Shown one piece after another: positions 30,898 through 39,165 of a stretch of 64,000 bases of DNA. This stretch comes from Paenibacillus zeisoli. GTDB taxonomy: Bacteria > Bacillota > Bacilli > Paenibacillales > Paenibacillaceae. The notes beneath the pieces are model-generated. The model worked only from the letters and a program-made list of their open reading frames with translations, made no database searches and was not told the DNA's origin. The first letter of the stretch is position 1; the number at the start of each line of letters is the position of its first letter. The DNA lies in assembly GCF_003994465.1 (NCBI RefSeq), contig NZ_RZNX01000007.1, positions 130,262-194,261 of the forward strand, in the 5' to 3' direction. The translations under genes and the position numbers were made by a program.

Positions 30898-31833
30898 TCA
30901 GATCCAGTCTTTTTTGCGGAAAATATAGAACATGCCAAAACCTAAAGTGATCATAATCCCGATCACAATGAAATAACTGTATCTGCCGTGAAGCTCCGGC
31001 ATATTATCGAAGTTCATTCCGTAGATTCCTGTGATCAGGGTCAGCGGAATGAATATCGTTGTAATGGCGGTAAAAACACGCATGATTTCGTTGGCGCGGT
31101 TGGCGATACTGGACTGATAGGCTTCTCGCAAGTTGCCCATCAGCTCTCGGAACGTGTCAAAGTTCTCGGAGATCTTCACAGCATTCTCGTAAATGTCGCT
31201 GAAATACTTCTGCAGTTGGTCGTCAATGAGCCGCAGATCTTTCTTATTAAGAATATTGATAACTTCCTTCTGCGGACCCAGCATCTTCTTCAGCCATAGA
31301 ATCTCGCTTCGCAGACCAATAATTTCGTTCAGATGAGAACGCTTGGTATGGACCAGAATGTCTTCCTCCAGCTTCTCGATCTTATCCTCGATCCGATCTC
31401 CGACAAGGAAGTAATTATCGACCACAAGGTCAATCAGCAGATACAGGAACCGGTCCGGTTCGTTCACTTCCTGCTCCCAGAGAATAGGCTTGATAGCTCT
31501 GAGCTCGCTGATCTTCTGCTTAGTTACCGTAATAATATAATGCCGTCCCAGGAACACGCTGAGTGCACGCAGGAATATCTCTTCATCATCAAAACGAATA
31601 CTGTTCACAACAATGAAATAATGATTATCATAAATTTCAATCTTCGGACGCTGTTCCTCTTCGGTCAGACAGTCCTCCACTGCGAGATCATGCAGGGCAA
31701 AAGCCGGCTGCAGCAGTGCAAGGTCCTCAGCGTCAGCATCGATCCAGTAGAATCCTTCCGCCGGCGGCGTAAGGGTAAGCTCCAAATCCTCTACCACAGT
31801 GAATACACCGGCGTTAACATGGCGAATTTTCAT
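30898..31833 (-). CDS. corA: CorA-family magnesium/divalent cation transporter
   Basis: A 311-residue protein: a soluble N-terminal alpha/beta part (1-240) with long helices, then two membrane helices (about 252-272 and 282-302). The YGMNF motif (GMN) between them is the selectivity signature. CorA forms pentameric Mg2+ channels; some members carry Co2+, Ni2+ or Zn2+. AAAGGAGTGA lies 7 nt before the ATG. It has an unusually long, structured leader (31851-32097) and its own promoter. Confidence 0.94.
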   Translation of the reverse strand: MKIRHVNAGVFTVVEDLELTLTPPAEGFYWIDADAEDLALLQPAFALHDLAVEDCLTEEEQRPKIEIYDNHYFIVVNSIRFDDEEIFLRALSVFLGRHYIITVTKQKISELRAIKPILWEQEVNEPDRFLYLLIDLVVDNYFLVGDRIEDKIEKLEEDILVHTKRSHLNEIIGLRSEILWLKKMLGPQKEVINILNKKDLRLIDDQLQKYFSDIYENAVKISENFDTFRELMGNLREAYQSSIANRANEIMRVFTAITTIFIPLTLITGIYGMNFDNMPELHGRYSYFIVIGIMITLGFGMFYIFRKKDWI

Positions 31834-31850
31834 CTGATTTCACTCCTTTA

Positions 31851-32097
31851 CCCTTCGTCTGAAGGGATATGCTCTTGTCTATGTGATTCACATAAGAGCA
31901 CAGAAAAGAAATCAGCAGCCGGAGCATTACCGTAAGTCAAGGCAGTAATGGCACCGGGAAACGAAAGAGCCCCTTCCTCCCGCAAGTGTCCTGCTGATTT
32001 GTTCTCTATGCAGTTGTTCTGCAGGGGCATAGCTCTGCGGACTACTCGGGTCGCCTTCCATTTCTAACTTCACCTCTTCGGTTCTGGGCTTGTAACA
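31851..32097 (-). ncRNA. Structured 5' leader of corA, class not recognised
   Basis: On the minus strand the transcript from about 32097 to the corA start at 31833 is about 265 nt long. Visible stems: CTATGC/GCATAG (32032-32027 with 32011-32006); a 10-bp long-range stem AAATCAGCAG/CTGCTGATTT (32000-31991 with 31918-31909) enclosing CATTAC/GTAATG (31950-31945 with 31930-31925); TGCTCTT/AAGAGC with an inner ATGTG/CACAT (31900-31870); and CCCTTC/GAAGGG (31866-31851) just before the ribosome site. Such a layout suits ion- or ligand-dependent control of translation. Conserved parts of the M-box or the yybP-ykoY motif were not found. Confidence 0.5.
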
Positions 32098-32104
32098 CTC
32101 GTCT

Positions 32105-32134
32105 AGTATAACGCCGCGATATGAAAATTTTCAA
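32105..32134 (-). promoter_or_regulatory. Sigma-A promoter of corA
   Basis: On the minus strand TTGAAA (32134-32129), 18 nt, TATACT (32110-32105). It sets a start near 32097 and defines the long corA leader. Confidence 0.6.
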
Positions 32135-32139
32135 GGAAA

Positions 32140-32622
32140 AAGTCCCTTGACGAGTCATGGGATAACATATGGCACAAGGGGCGAGGAGGTGCAGTATAAT
32201 TGGTATGAAAATATCACCGGAATTCTTGACGGGAAGCCCGGTTCTCCACCTCAAAAAATTCTTAGCCTCCCAGTCATCTTAATCTGAATTTAAATTAATG
32301 AGTATGAATGACTATTCGAATACAGAGTTACATTATGTTTCCCCTCTTTTGATCTCCATTTACCGAATCTAACACTCTCCCTAAACTCAACAAATTACAT
32401 CTAATTTCTTACTGTGGTATCTGAAATGCCTTGTATTAAAGCATTTTAGACAAGATAAGATATGAGAGATGACTTCTTACTAACTTTTGTAGTATTCGAC
32501 AACTAAAGATAAAACCATACAAATTACACCCGTTTTCATTTAAAGTTTTATCATCAATAATAAGGAGGAAAATTGGCAATTTTTATAATTGATTTCATAA
32601 TTAGAAGAGAAAGATAATACTT
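32140..32622. other. AT-rich intergenic stretch; border of an accessory patch
   Basis: From about 32280 the base composition drops sharply (32581-32640 has 13 G/C in 60). A 25-codon frame starts at 32206 (MKISPEFLTGSPVLHL), after GCGAGGAGGTG, and stops in the AT-rich part; it could be the truncated start of an older gene. A 14-codon frame at 32573 follows TAAGGAGG and may be a leader peptide. No long gene or structured RNA is evident. Confidence 0.5.
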
Positions 32623-32772
32623 ATGCGAACCTTTGAATTATTATTGGGAATTCGTAGGAGTATGTTTGGATTATTTGAAAATTTTAGCAAAGGGGCCGAT
32701 GCAATCATGAATAAACGCATTTTAAATCATTCAATGAATGCGGTTAAGAAAGCCCTTGAAGGTAAAAAATGA
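32623..32772 (+). CDS. Small 49-residue protein, coupled to the next gene
   Basis: ATG at 32623, TGA at 32770-32772; the stop overlaps the next start as ATGA. The peptide MRTFELLLGIRRSMFGLFEN and on is amphipathic, with several Arg/Lys and a probable helix, ending VKKALEGKK. The upstream site is weak (AGAAGAGAAAG). I recognise no family. Coupling to the downstream membrane-anchored protein suggests the two work together. Confidence 0.5.
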   Translation: MRTFELLLGIRRSMFGLFENFSKGADAIMNKRILNHSMNAVKKALEGKK

Positions 32773-33311
32773 AAAAAATAATGATTATCGCAACAGGTTG
32801 GGTATGTTTATTAGTGCTTGCATCAATTGTCTATGTGGCATGGCCTTGGTTATCCTTGCTTACTGGAATCCATTCGCTCCCGAATCCAACGAGACCGTCC
32901 ATCATATATGGAGAATTTCCATTTCGATTGGAATATGAACTGAATGGGACTCGAATGGTTATAGAAGATAAATTAATATGTGAATTTGATGGTTTTGGCG
33001 CAGATGAAGGAAGGGGGAAGTATCGCAAATGGAATCAAAGGTTAGCTAGTGGGAGTAAGAGCATAATATTACTAAAATTATGTGAAACCAAAGAAATAGA
33101 ATTTGTTCCTGGGAGTGCAGAATACTACATGGGTGATTCAGGTAGTAGTAAGAATGATAGTAGTTTTCCTAATGCCATTATAATTTCAAGAGATGGAAGG
33201 TTTACCACTGAAAGTGGAATACGCGCAGAGCAATTATTAAAGCAATATAATATAAAACTGCTAAATTGGAATGGGAGTCAACCAATTACTAATAATTTTT
33301 CCGGGGAATAA
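32769..33311 (+). CDS. Hypothetical protein with N-terminal membrane segment
   Basis: A 180-residue protein. Residues about 5-30 are hydrophobic (IIATGWVCLLVLASIVYVAWPW) and act as an uncleaved anchor or a signal; the rest is outside the cell. The exposed part has a beta-rich look (YGEFPFRLEYELNG, MVIEDKLICEFDGFG). Codon use is strongly AT-biased, unlike its neighbours, which suggests acquisition. It is followed by a terminator. No function can be assigned. Confidence 0.65.
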   Translation: MKKIMIIATGWVCLLVLASIVYVAWPWLSLLTGIHSLPNPTRPSIIYGEFPFRLEYELNGTRMVIEDKLICEFDGFGADEGRGKYRKWNQRLASGSKSIILLKLCETKEIEFVPGSAEYYMGDSGSSKNDSSFPNAIIISRDGRFTTESGIRAEQLLKQYNIKLLNWNGSQPITNNFSGE

Positions 33312-33322
33312 GTTAAGGTATT

Positions 33323-33362
33323 ACCACATGTGAGTGTAACAACTCCATGTGGTTTTCTTTTT
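33323..33362 (+). terminator. Intrinsic terminator
   Basis: ACCACATG at 33323-33330 pairs with CATGTGGT at 33346-33353, followed by TTTCTTTTTCTT. Confidence 0.8.
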
Positions 33363-33484
33363 CTTGATTGTACCCCCAGTGACGAATGAATCAGGCGGCA
33401 CGTCCCGAAAGAGTTAGTGTAAAAAAAACTCAAGTGGCTTCTTTCTCAAAGCGAGTGAATGTGTGAACAAGTACCATATATTGA

Positions 33485-33655
33485 ATAAGTAATATTTTAC
33501 ACTATAAGGAGCATGTACCCTACGAGGCGGAACTAACAAAAGTTTCTACTGCGAGGAAGATGGAAAAATCACTTGAGAGAAAGCCAATAGTACTGGGAAT
33601 AAAAGCTTTTGCTAAGCAGATCGACTCACAGTACGATCATTGGTACAAGCAATAA
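33485..33655 (+). pseudogene. C-terminal fragment of an unknown gene
   Basis: An open frame of 56 codons without its own start ends in TAA at 33653-33655; it follows a stop at 33482. It reads KEHVPYEAELTKVSTARKM and on to AKQIDSQYDHWYKQ. An internal ATG at 33560 has no ribosome site. The frame ends at the ribosome site of the next, broken gene. Such close pairing is common in polymorphic toxin-immunity pairs, and this could be a toxin tip. This is inference from layout only. Confidence 0.35.
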
Positions 33656-33664
33656 GGAGGTAGT

Positions 33665-34005
33665 ATGTTGGACAGACGAAAGTTATTGTTTGAAATTTGA
33701 AATTAATAAAAGACTACTGGACAAGTCAAGCTACAGAGAGTCTGGTCCCGATAACGGATTTGATTTGGACTGAAAATGAGTCGGAATTCAGACTGCTGCA
33801 ACCTAAGCTATCTGCTGTTGAAGAACAAGAAGCATTCAGGAAGGTTCAGGATGAGCTTATTAGGGGTGTAATACAGATTGATGGTGGGGATGCGCTTGCA
33901 GACAAATTGAGACTTGACCTCATTGATATTTTTACAAAAGATTCATTAAAGGAAAATGTAGCTCTACATGAAGAGTTTGTGAGCTACCTTATTGATGTAG
34001 AATAA
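33665..34005 (+). pseudogene. Small gene broken by a frameshift near its start
   Basis: A strong AAGGAGG site lies 5 nt before the ATG at 33665. The frame reads MLDRRKLLFEI and stops at TGA 33698-33700. A second frame, offset by one base, begins at once (LKLIKDYWTSQATESLVPIT) and runs to 34005, about 102 residues, acidic and helical. One added T in the T-run at 33696-33698 would join them. The product looks like a small soluble protein, such as an immunity protein, but I recognise no family. A TTG at 33697 could start the second frame, without a site. Confidence 0.5.
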
Positions 34006-34102
34006 AACTGTAACTCGACCTTGAGGTATTTACTCTTCAAGATCTTTCAATTACCTCAACTATTGCCGAATCATATTTATACACCATATCTAACGAAGCA
34101 TC

Positions 34103-34130
34103 TTGCCTTACGGAATAAATTCTGTATAAT
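34103..34130 (+). promoter_or_regulatory. Sigma-A promoter of the met operon
   Basis: TTGCCT at 34103-34108, 16 nt, TATAAT at 34125-34130. It stands about 90 nt before the SAM-I aptamer core. Confidence 0.6.
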
Positions 34131-34218
34131 TAAGATCAGGATGAAGAACAAATAGTCTTCTCTCAGTCAAGTCGAGTGGTCACATTTGACCACACAAAAA
34201 ATTAACTTCATACGCGAA

Positions 34219-34405
34219 TTCTTATCAAGAGTAGGTGGAGGGACCAGCCCGATGAAACCCGGCAACCGGCGAGTGATCGCACGGTGCTAATTCTTGCAGA
34301 ACTACAGGCATACGTAAGTGGAGCCTGGGTCTCTGAGAGATGAGAGAGGCGCATATATATATCCGATATGACCTTTCTCTATGTATGAGAAGGGTCATTT
34401 TCTGT
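34219..34405 (+). ncRNA. SAM-I (S-box) riboswitch with terminator
   Basis: The aptamer core shows CTTATCAAGAG at 34221, GGTGGAGGGACCAGCCC, GATGAAACCCGGCAACC, then GGTGCTAATTC and a GAGAGATGAGAGAGG close at 34335-34349. These are the conserved S-box blocks in order. A terminator follows: ATGACCTTTCTC at 34368-34379 pairs with GAGAAGGGTCAT at 34387-34398, then TTTCTGT. S-adenosylmethionine binding should favour the terminator and switch off metA-metI-metC. Confidence 0.95.
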
Positions 34406-34462
34406 ATGCACCCGCTTTTGACAATAGGAAATCGCACTCATACCAAGAAGGAGTGAACACAA

Positions 34463-35398
34463 ATGCCAATCAAAATACCTGACAGCCTGCCCGCCAAGGA
34501 AGTGCTTGTGAACGAGAACATCTTCGTGATGGATGAAAGCCGTGCTTACGAACAGGATATTCGTCCGCTACGAATCGCGATTCTTAATTTGATGCCTACC
34601 AAGGAGACTACAGAATCGCAAATCCTGCGGCTGCTGGGGAATACTCCTCTTCAGGTGGAGATCGTTCTGCTTCATCCGCGTTCTCATACCTCCAAGAATA
34701 CTTCGGCCCAGCACTTGGAGATGTTCTACAAGACTTTCGATGAGATCAAGAAGCACCGCTTCGATGGAATGATCATCACAGGGGCTCCTGTTGAACAGCT
34801 GGATTTCGAAGAAGTCAATTACTGGGAAGAGCTGAAGGAGATCTTTGATTGGACGAAGACACACGTCACTTCAACGCTTCATATATGTTGGGCTTCCCAA
34901 GCTGGACTGTATCACCACTTTGGCGTGCCGAAGATCGCGCTGCCAGATAAATGCTTCGGGGTGTTCCCGCACACGATTAATATTCCTAATGTTAAGCTGC
35001 TGCGCGGATTCGACGAGCTGTTCTATGTACCGCATTCCCGTCACACCTCAGTCCGCAGAGAGGACATCGAGAACAAGCCGGACCTTGAAATTCTGGCTGA
35101 ATCGGAGGATGCCGGAATCTATCTTGTGGCGACCAAGGACGGGAAGCAGATCTTCGTGACTGGTCACTCGGAATATGATCCGTTATCCCTCAAGTGGGAA
35201 TATGACCGCGATGTGAGCCGGGGCCTTGAAGTCGCGTTTCCGGTCAACTACTTCCCTAAAGATGATCCGACACGGACGCCGCCATCGACCTGGCGGGCGC
35301 ATGCTAACTTATTATTTTCCAATTGGCTCAATTACTATGTGTATCAAGAAACACCTTACGATATGGAAGAGAACGCTGAATATATCTATCACATCTAA
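34463..35398 (+). CDS. metA: Homoserine O-acetyltransferase (MetA family)
   Basis: A 311-residue enzyme that activates homoserine for methionine synthesis. The catalytic Cys142 lies in [15 protein letters not shown], and the His235-x-Glu237 pair in VTGHSEYDP. Residue 111 is Glu (GAPVEQLDF); the E. coli succinyl-CoA enzyme has Gly there, and Glu in Bacillus MetA selects acetyl-CoA. So acetyl transfer is likely, although the family name is often succinyltransferase. AAGGAGTGA precedes the ATG. It is first in a SAM-riboswitch operon with two trans-sulfuration enzymes that use O-acetylhomoserine. Confidence 0.95.
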   Translation: MPIKIPDSLPAKEVLVNENIFVMDESRAYEQDIRPLRIAILNLMPTKETTESQILRLLGNTPLQVEIVLLHPRSHTSKNTSAQHLEMFYKTFDEIKKHRFDGMIITGAPVEQLDFEEVNYWEELKEIFDWTKTHVTSTLHICWASQAGLYHHFGVPKIALPDKCFGVFPHTINIPNVKLLRGFDELFYVPHSRHTSVRREDIENKPDLEILAESEDAGIYLVATKDGKQIFVTGHSEYDPLSLKWEYDRDVSRGLEVAFPVNYFPKDDPTRTPPSTWRAHANLLFSNWLNYYVYQETPYDMEENAEYIYHI

Positions 35399-35419
35399 AT
35401 TAGGGGGTTGTCTAAGTAT

Positions 35420-36601
35420 ATGTCAGATCAAAAGCTTCATATTGAGAGCAGGCTAGCACAAATTGGCTCGGTGGAAGAGCCTGTCACTGGTGCGGTGAAT
35501 TATCCAATCTACCAGGCTACGGCTTTTCGCCATCCGCGTCTTGGCCAGAGCACGGGCTTTGATTATTCCCGTACGAAGAGTCCAACACGGAAAGTGCTGG
35601 AGGATGCGGCGGCGGCGCTGGAATCCGGGGATGCCGGCTTTGCCTGCAGTTCAGGTATGGCGGCTCTCCAGACCATCTTCACACTGTTCGCGCAAGGGGA
35701 TCATCTGATTGTGTCTCTCGATCTTTATGGCGGAACCTACCGGTTAATCGAGCGGATTCTTGGCAAATACGGAATCACAGCATCTTATGTGGATACAAAT
35801 GATCTGGATGCGCTGGAGCAGGTACGTCAGCCGAACACCAAAGCGCTGATTGTCGAGACCCCGACCAATCCTCTAATGATGATAACCGATATCGAAGCTG
35901 TCTGTATCTGGGCCAAGCGGCATGGGATCCTGAGCGTCGTGGACAATACGCTGATGACCCCGTATTTCCAGCGGCCGCTTGAGCTTGGAGCGGATATTGT
36001 CATTCACAGTGCGAGCAAATACCTGGGTGGTCACAATGATGTGCTCGCAGGTCTGATTGTAACGAAAGGGAAAGAGCTGTCCGACGAGATTGCCTTCCTG
36101 CATAACTCGATCGGTGCTGTTCTGGGGCCCACGGATTCCTACCAATTAATGCGCGGCATGAAGACCCTTGCGCTTCGGATGGACCGCCATGAGAGCAATG
36201 CACTGGCGATTGCGAAACATCTAGTTGCTCATCCGGAGATCGCTGAAGTCTTCCATCCAGGGCTATCGGATCACCCTGGCCATGCCATCCAAAGCAGACA
36301 ATCGAGCGGCAACACGGGGATCTTCTCCTTCAAAGTTCGTGACGCCCGGTTCGTGGAGCCGATCCTGCGCAGCTTGAATCTGATCGCCTTCGCGGAGAGC
36401 CTGGGCGGTGTGGAATCGCTGATGACCTACCCGGCTATTCAGACCCACGCGGATATTCCGCTCGAGATTCGTGAAGCCGTGGGCGTGGACGATCGTCTGC
36501 TTCGCTTCTCGGTCGGTGTGGAGCATGTGGATGATCTGATTGCCGATCTGGATCAGGCTATCGAAGCGGCACGGGCCGAAATTGAAGGAGGACAAGGATA
36601 A
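35420..36601 (+). CDS. metI: Cystathionine gamma-synthase / O-acetylhomoserine thiolyase (MetI type)
   Basis: A 393-residue PLP enzyme of the Cys/Met metabolism family. The Schiff-base Lys is in HSASKYLGGHND; other marks are FDYSRTKSPTRK, CSSGMAALQT and VDNTLMTPYFQRPLELGADI. It is close to MetI of B. subtilis, which joins O-acetylhomoserine with cysteine, and also uses sulfide. The ATG at 35420 lies 12 nt behind AGGGGG; the TTG at 35408 would touch that site. Its stop overlaps the metC start (TAATG), so the two are translated together. Confidence 0.92.
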   Translation: MSDQKLHIESRLAQIGSVEEPVTGAVNYPIYQATAFRHPRLGQSTGFDYSRTKSPTRKVLEDAAAALESGDAGFACSSGMAALQTIFTLFAQGDHLIVSLDLYGGTYRLIERILGKYGITASYVDTNDLDALEQVRQPNTKALIVETPTNPLMMITDIEAVCIWAKRHGILSVVDNTLMTPYFQRPLELGADIVIHSASKYLGGHNDVLAGLIVTKGKELSDEIAFLHNSIGAVLGPTDSYQLMRGMKTLALRMDRHESNALAIAKHLVAHPEIAEVFHPGLSDHPGHAIQSRQSSGNTGIFSFKVRDARFVEPILRSLNLIAFAESLGGVESLMTYPAIQTHADIPLEIREAVGVDDRLLRFSVGVEHVDDLIADLDQAIEAARAEIEGGQG

Positions 36602-37755
36602 TGAGCGGACAAGAACGGAAATTCGATACCAAGCTGCTGCATTTCGGAACGGAAGTGGACGAGGCTACCGGCGCATCCAGTGTGCCGATCTACCAGGCCT
36701 CTACGTTCCACCATCATGATATCTTTAATCCACCGGTTCATGATTACAGCCGGTCGGGCAACCCGACTCGTCAGGCACTAGAAGACTATATTGCCGTGCT
36801 TGAAGGCGGGGTTCGCGGCTTTGCCTACTCTACCGGGATGTCCGCGATCTCATCGACCTTCATGCTGCTCTCGGCAGGGGATCATATTATCGTAACGGAA
36901 GATGTATATGGCGGTACATACCGGCTGTTGACTACCATCCTCAGCCGGATGAATATTGAGACCACGTTCGTCGATATGACAGATCTGGACGCGGTTAAGG
37001 CCGCGCTGAAGCCGAACACCAAAGCCGTATATATGGAGACGCCATCGAATCCAACGCTAAAGATCACAGATATCGGAGCAGTGGCGGAGTGGGCCAAGGA
37101 AAAGGGCCTGCTCAGCATTGTCGACAATACGTTCATGACCCCTTATTACCAGCGTCCGCTTGAGCTGGGTGTAGATATTGTGCTGCACAGTGCGACCAAG
37201 TTCCTTGGGGGCCATAGTGATGTGCTGGCCGGTCTTGCCGTGGCAGGCAGCGAAGAGCTTGCTAAGCAGCTCAAGTATCTGCAAAATGGTCTGGGCACGG
37301 TGCTCGGTGCCCAGGATTCATGGCTGCTTATGCGCGGCATGAAGACGCTGGCTGCGCGTATGGCGCACAGCGAGATCAGCGCGCGCAAGCTCGCGGATTG
37401 GCTCAGCAGCCGGGATGACATCGGCGCTGTGTATTACCCCGGCCTGCCGGAGCATCCGGGCCGGGAAGTGCAGGAGAAGCAGTCGACCGGCTATGGCGCG
37501 GTCGTATCCTTCGACGTGGGTTCCGGTGAGCGCGCAAAGCAGCTGCTCAGCCGTGTGAAGCTGCCGCTCGTTGCGGTGAGCCTGGGCGCTGTGGAAAGTA
37601 TTTTATCGTATCCGGCTATGATGTCTCATGCCTCTATGCCTGCTGAAGTGCGTGCCGAACGTGGAATTACAGATGGGCTGCTGCGCTTCTCTGTCGGTCT
37701 TGAGGATATAGATGATCTGATTGCAGATCTGGAGCAGGCGCTTCAGAACAGTTAA
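36601..37755 (+). CDS. metC: Cystathionine beta-lyase (MetC type)
   Basis: A 384-residue PLP enzyme paralogous to the preceding gene. The Schiff-base Lys is in HSATKFLGGHSD, with HDYSRSGNPTRQ and SVGLEDIDDLI near the end. It would split cystathionine to homocysteine, pyruvate and ammonia. Assignment as lyase rests on its pairing with MetI, as in B. subtilis metIC; the two activities are hard to part by sequence. An AAGGAGGAC site lies in the end of metI. A terminator follows. Confidence 0.9.
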   Translation: MSGQERKFDTKLLHFGTEVDEATGASSVPIYQASTFHHHDIFNPPVHDYSRSGNPTRQALEDYIAVLEGGVRGFAYSTGMSAISSTFMLLSAGDHIIVTEDVYGGTYRLLTTILSRMNIETTFVDMTDLDAVKAALKPNTKAVYMETPSNPTLKITDIGAVAEWAKEKGLLSIVDNTFMTPYYQRPLELGVDIVLHSATKFLGGHSDVLAGLAVAGSEELAKQLKYLQNGLGTVLGAQDSWLLMRGMKTLAARMAHSEISARKLADWLSSRDDIGAVYYPGLPEHPGREVQEKQSTGYGAVVSFDVGSGERAKQLLSRVKLPLVAVSLGAVESILSYPAMMSHASMPAEVRAERGITDGLLRFSVGLEDIDDLIADLEQALQNS

Positions 37756-37827
37756 TTTGTCAGAGGCCCATGCATTGTTCCACTGAAATTTAGTTCAATA
37801 AATGTTCAAATTCCTTGATTTAGTATA

Positions 37828-37858
37828 AGCACCCGGACGTTTCGGGTGCTGTTTTTCT
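37828..37858 (+). terminator. Intrinsic terminator of the met operon
   Basis: AGCACCCG at 37828-37835 pairs with CGGGTGCT at 37843-37850, followed by GTTTTTCTTG. Confidence 0.85.
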
Positions 37859-37921
37859 TGGGCGGGTATGTTACGATGAAATAATGAATATAATTACCAG
37901 ACTCTTGTTAGGAGGTTCTGT

Positions 37922-39055
37922 ATGATAGACTCAATTTTGAATAAAGCACTTCAGGGCGAACGCCTTACGGTTGAGGATACTACGGCTCTATTTGAATCCA
38001 ATGAAGTTGAGAAGATGGGGCATACCGCCAATATTCTCATGAACCGCATGCATCCCGATCCTATCGCTACCTTTGTGATTGGGCGGAATATTAACTATAC
38101 GAACGTATGTGATGTGTACTGCCGATTCTGTGCCTTTTACCGCAGACCGGGTTCGGAAGAGGGGTATGTGCTGCCGGATGAAGTGATCTTCCAGAAGATC
38201 CAGGAGACGATGGATGTGGGTGGAACCGAAATTCTGATGCAGGGCGGTACGAATCCGAACCTGCCGTTCAGCTATTATACGGATCTGCTGCGTGCGATCA
38301 AGCAGCGCTTCCCGGAGATTACGATGCACTCGTTCTCCCCGGCGGAGATTCAGAAGATGGTTGTTGTCTCGGATGGGCTTACCCTCGAACAAGTTGTACG
38401 TCAGATTCACGAAGCGGGTCTTGATTCCCTGCCGGGCGGCGGAGCTGAAATTCTGGACGACCGGACACGGCGCAAAATCAGCCGCCTTAAGGGCTCTTGG
38501 ACGGAATGGATGGATGTCATGAAGACAGCCCACAAAGTCGGCATGAACACTACGGCGACCATGGTTATCGGCCTCGGCGAGACGATGGAAGAACGCGCGC
38601 TGCATCTACACCGCGTACGTGACGCGCAGGATGAATGCATCCAGAATGGCTACGATTCCGAAGGCTTCCTGGCCTTCATTCCATGGACGTTCCAGCCGGA
38701 TAATACGAACCTGAAGCTGGATCGCCAGACACCGGAGGAGTACCTGAAGACCGTAGCGATCAGCCGGATCACGCTGGATAATATCAAGAACTTCCAGTCC
38801 TCCTGGGTAACGATGGGACCTGAAGTCGGCAAGCTCTCCCTTCAGTATGGCTGCAATGACTTCGGCAGTACGATGATTGAAGAGAACGTGGTCTCGTCCG
38901 CAGGGGCAACGCACAAAGTGAACATCGGCTCAATTCTGCAGCTGATCCGCGAAGCCGGCAAGATTCCTGCGCAGCGGAATACCCGTTACGACATTCTTCG
39001 CGTGTTCGATGATGAGAGTGCGAATGTCGAGAATGATTTTGTGATGCAGAACTAA
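37922..39055 (+). CDS. mqnC: Cyclic dehypoxanthinyl futalosine synthase
   Basis: A 377-residue radical-SAM enzyme of the futalosine route to menaquinone. The cluster motif is CDVYCRFCAF (CxxxCxxC) at about residues 64-71, followed by YRRPGSEEGYVL. LPGGGAEILDD and FIPWTFQPDNTNL are typical of MqnC rather than its relatives MqnE and CofH. GGAGG lies 6 nt before the ATG. It stands alone here; mqnA, mqnB/E or mqnD are not nearby. B. subtilis uses the men genes, so the host has at least part of the other pathway. Confidence 0.93.
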   Translation: MIDSILNKALQGERLTVEDTTALFESNEVEKMGHTANILMNRMHPDPIATFVIGRNINYTNVCDVYCRFCAFYRRPGSEEGYVLPDEVIFQKIQETMDVGGTEILMQGGTNPNLPFSYYTDLLRAIKQRFPEITMHSFSPAEIQKMVVVSDGLTLEQVVRQIHEAGLDSLPGGGAEILDDRTRRKISRLKGSWTEWMDVMKTAHKVGMNTTATMVIGLGETMEERALHLHRVRDAQDECIQNGYDSEGFLAFIPWTFQPDNTNLKLDRQTPEEYLKTVAISRITLDNIKNFQSSWVTMGPEVGKLSLQYGCNDFGSTMIEENVVSSAGATHKVNIGSILQLIREAGKIPAQRNTRYDILRVFDDESANVENDFVMQN

Positions 39056-39118
39056 TTTTTTAATTTTATAACCAATACAATATGGAATGAACTAGAGGAC
39101 ATAATCAGATTTGGCAAA

Positions 39119-39158
39119 TGAAAGGCGCAGGAACCCTAAAGGGAGCTGCGCCTTTTTA
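39119..39158. terminator. Bidirectional intrinsic terminator
   Basis: AAAGGCGCAG at 39121-39130 pairs with CTGCGCCTTT at 39146-39155. It stands between mqnC and the converging secreted-protein gene. Confidence 0.85.
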
Positions 39159-39165
39159 CTCTATC

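Noticed and set aside
31848-32030. A 60-codon minus-strand gene before corA
   Set aside because: It lies wholly in the structured leader, has no good ribosome site and no recognisable sequence.
31834-32097. M-box magnesium riboswitch before corA
   Set aside because: The blocks that mark it (GGTGAGGCTCC and GCCAATGGGTCA types) are absent. The leader is therefore reported as unclassified.
32262-34010. Insertion sequence or prophage remnant as origin of the AT-rich patch
   Set aside because: No transposase or integrase motif, terminal inverted repeat or target duplication could be found by eye.
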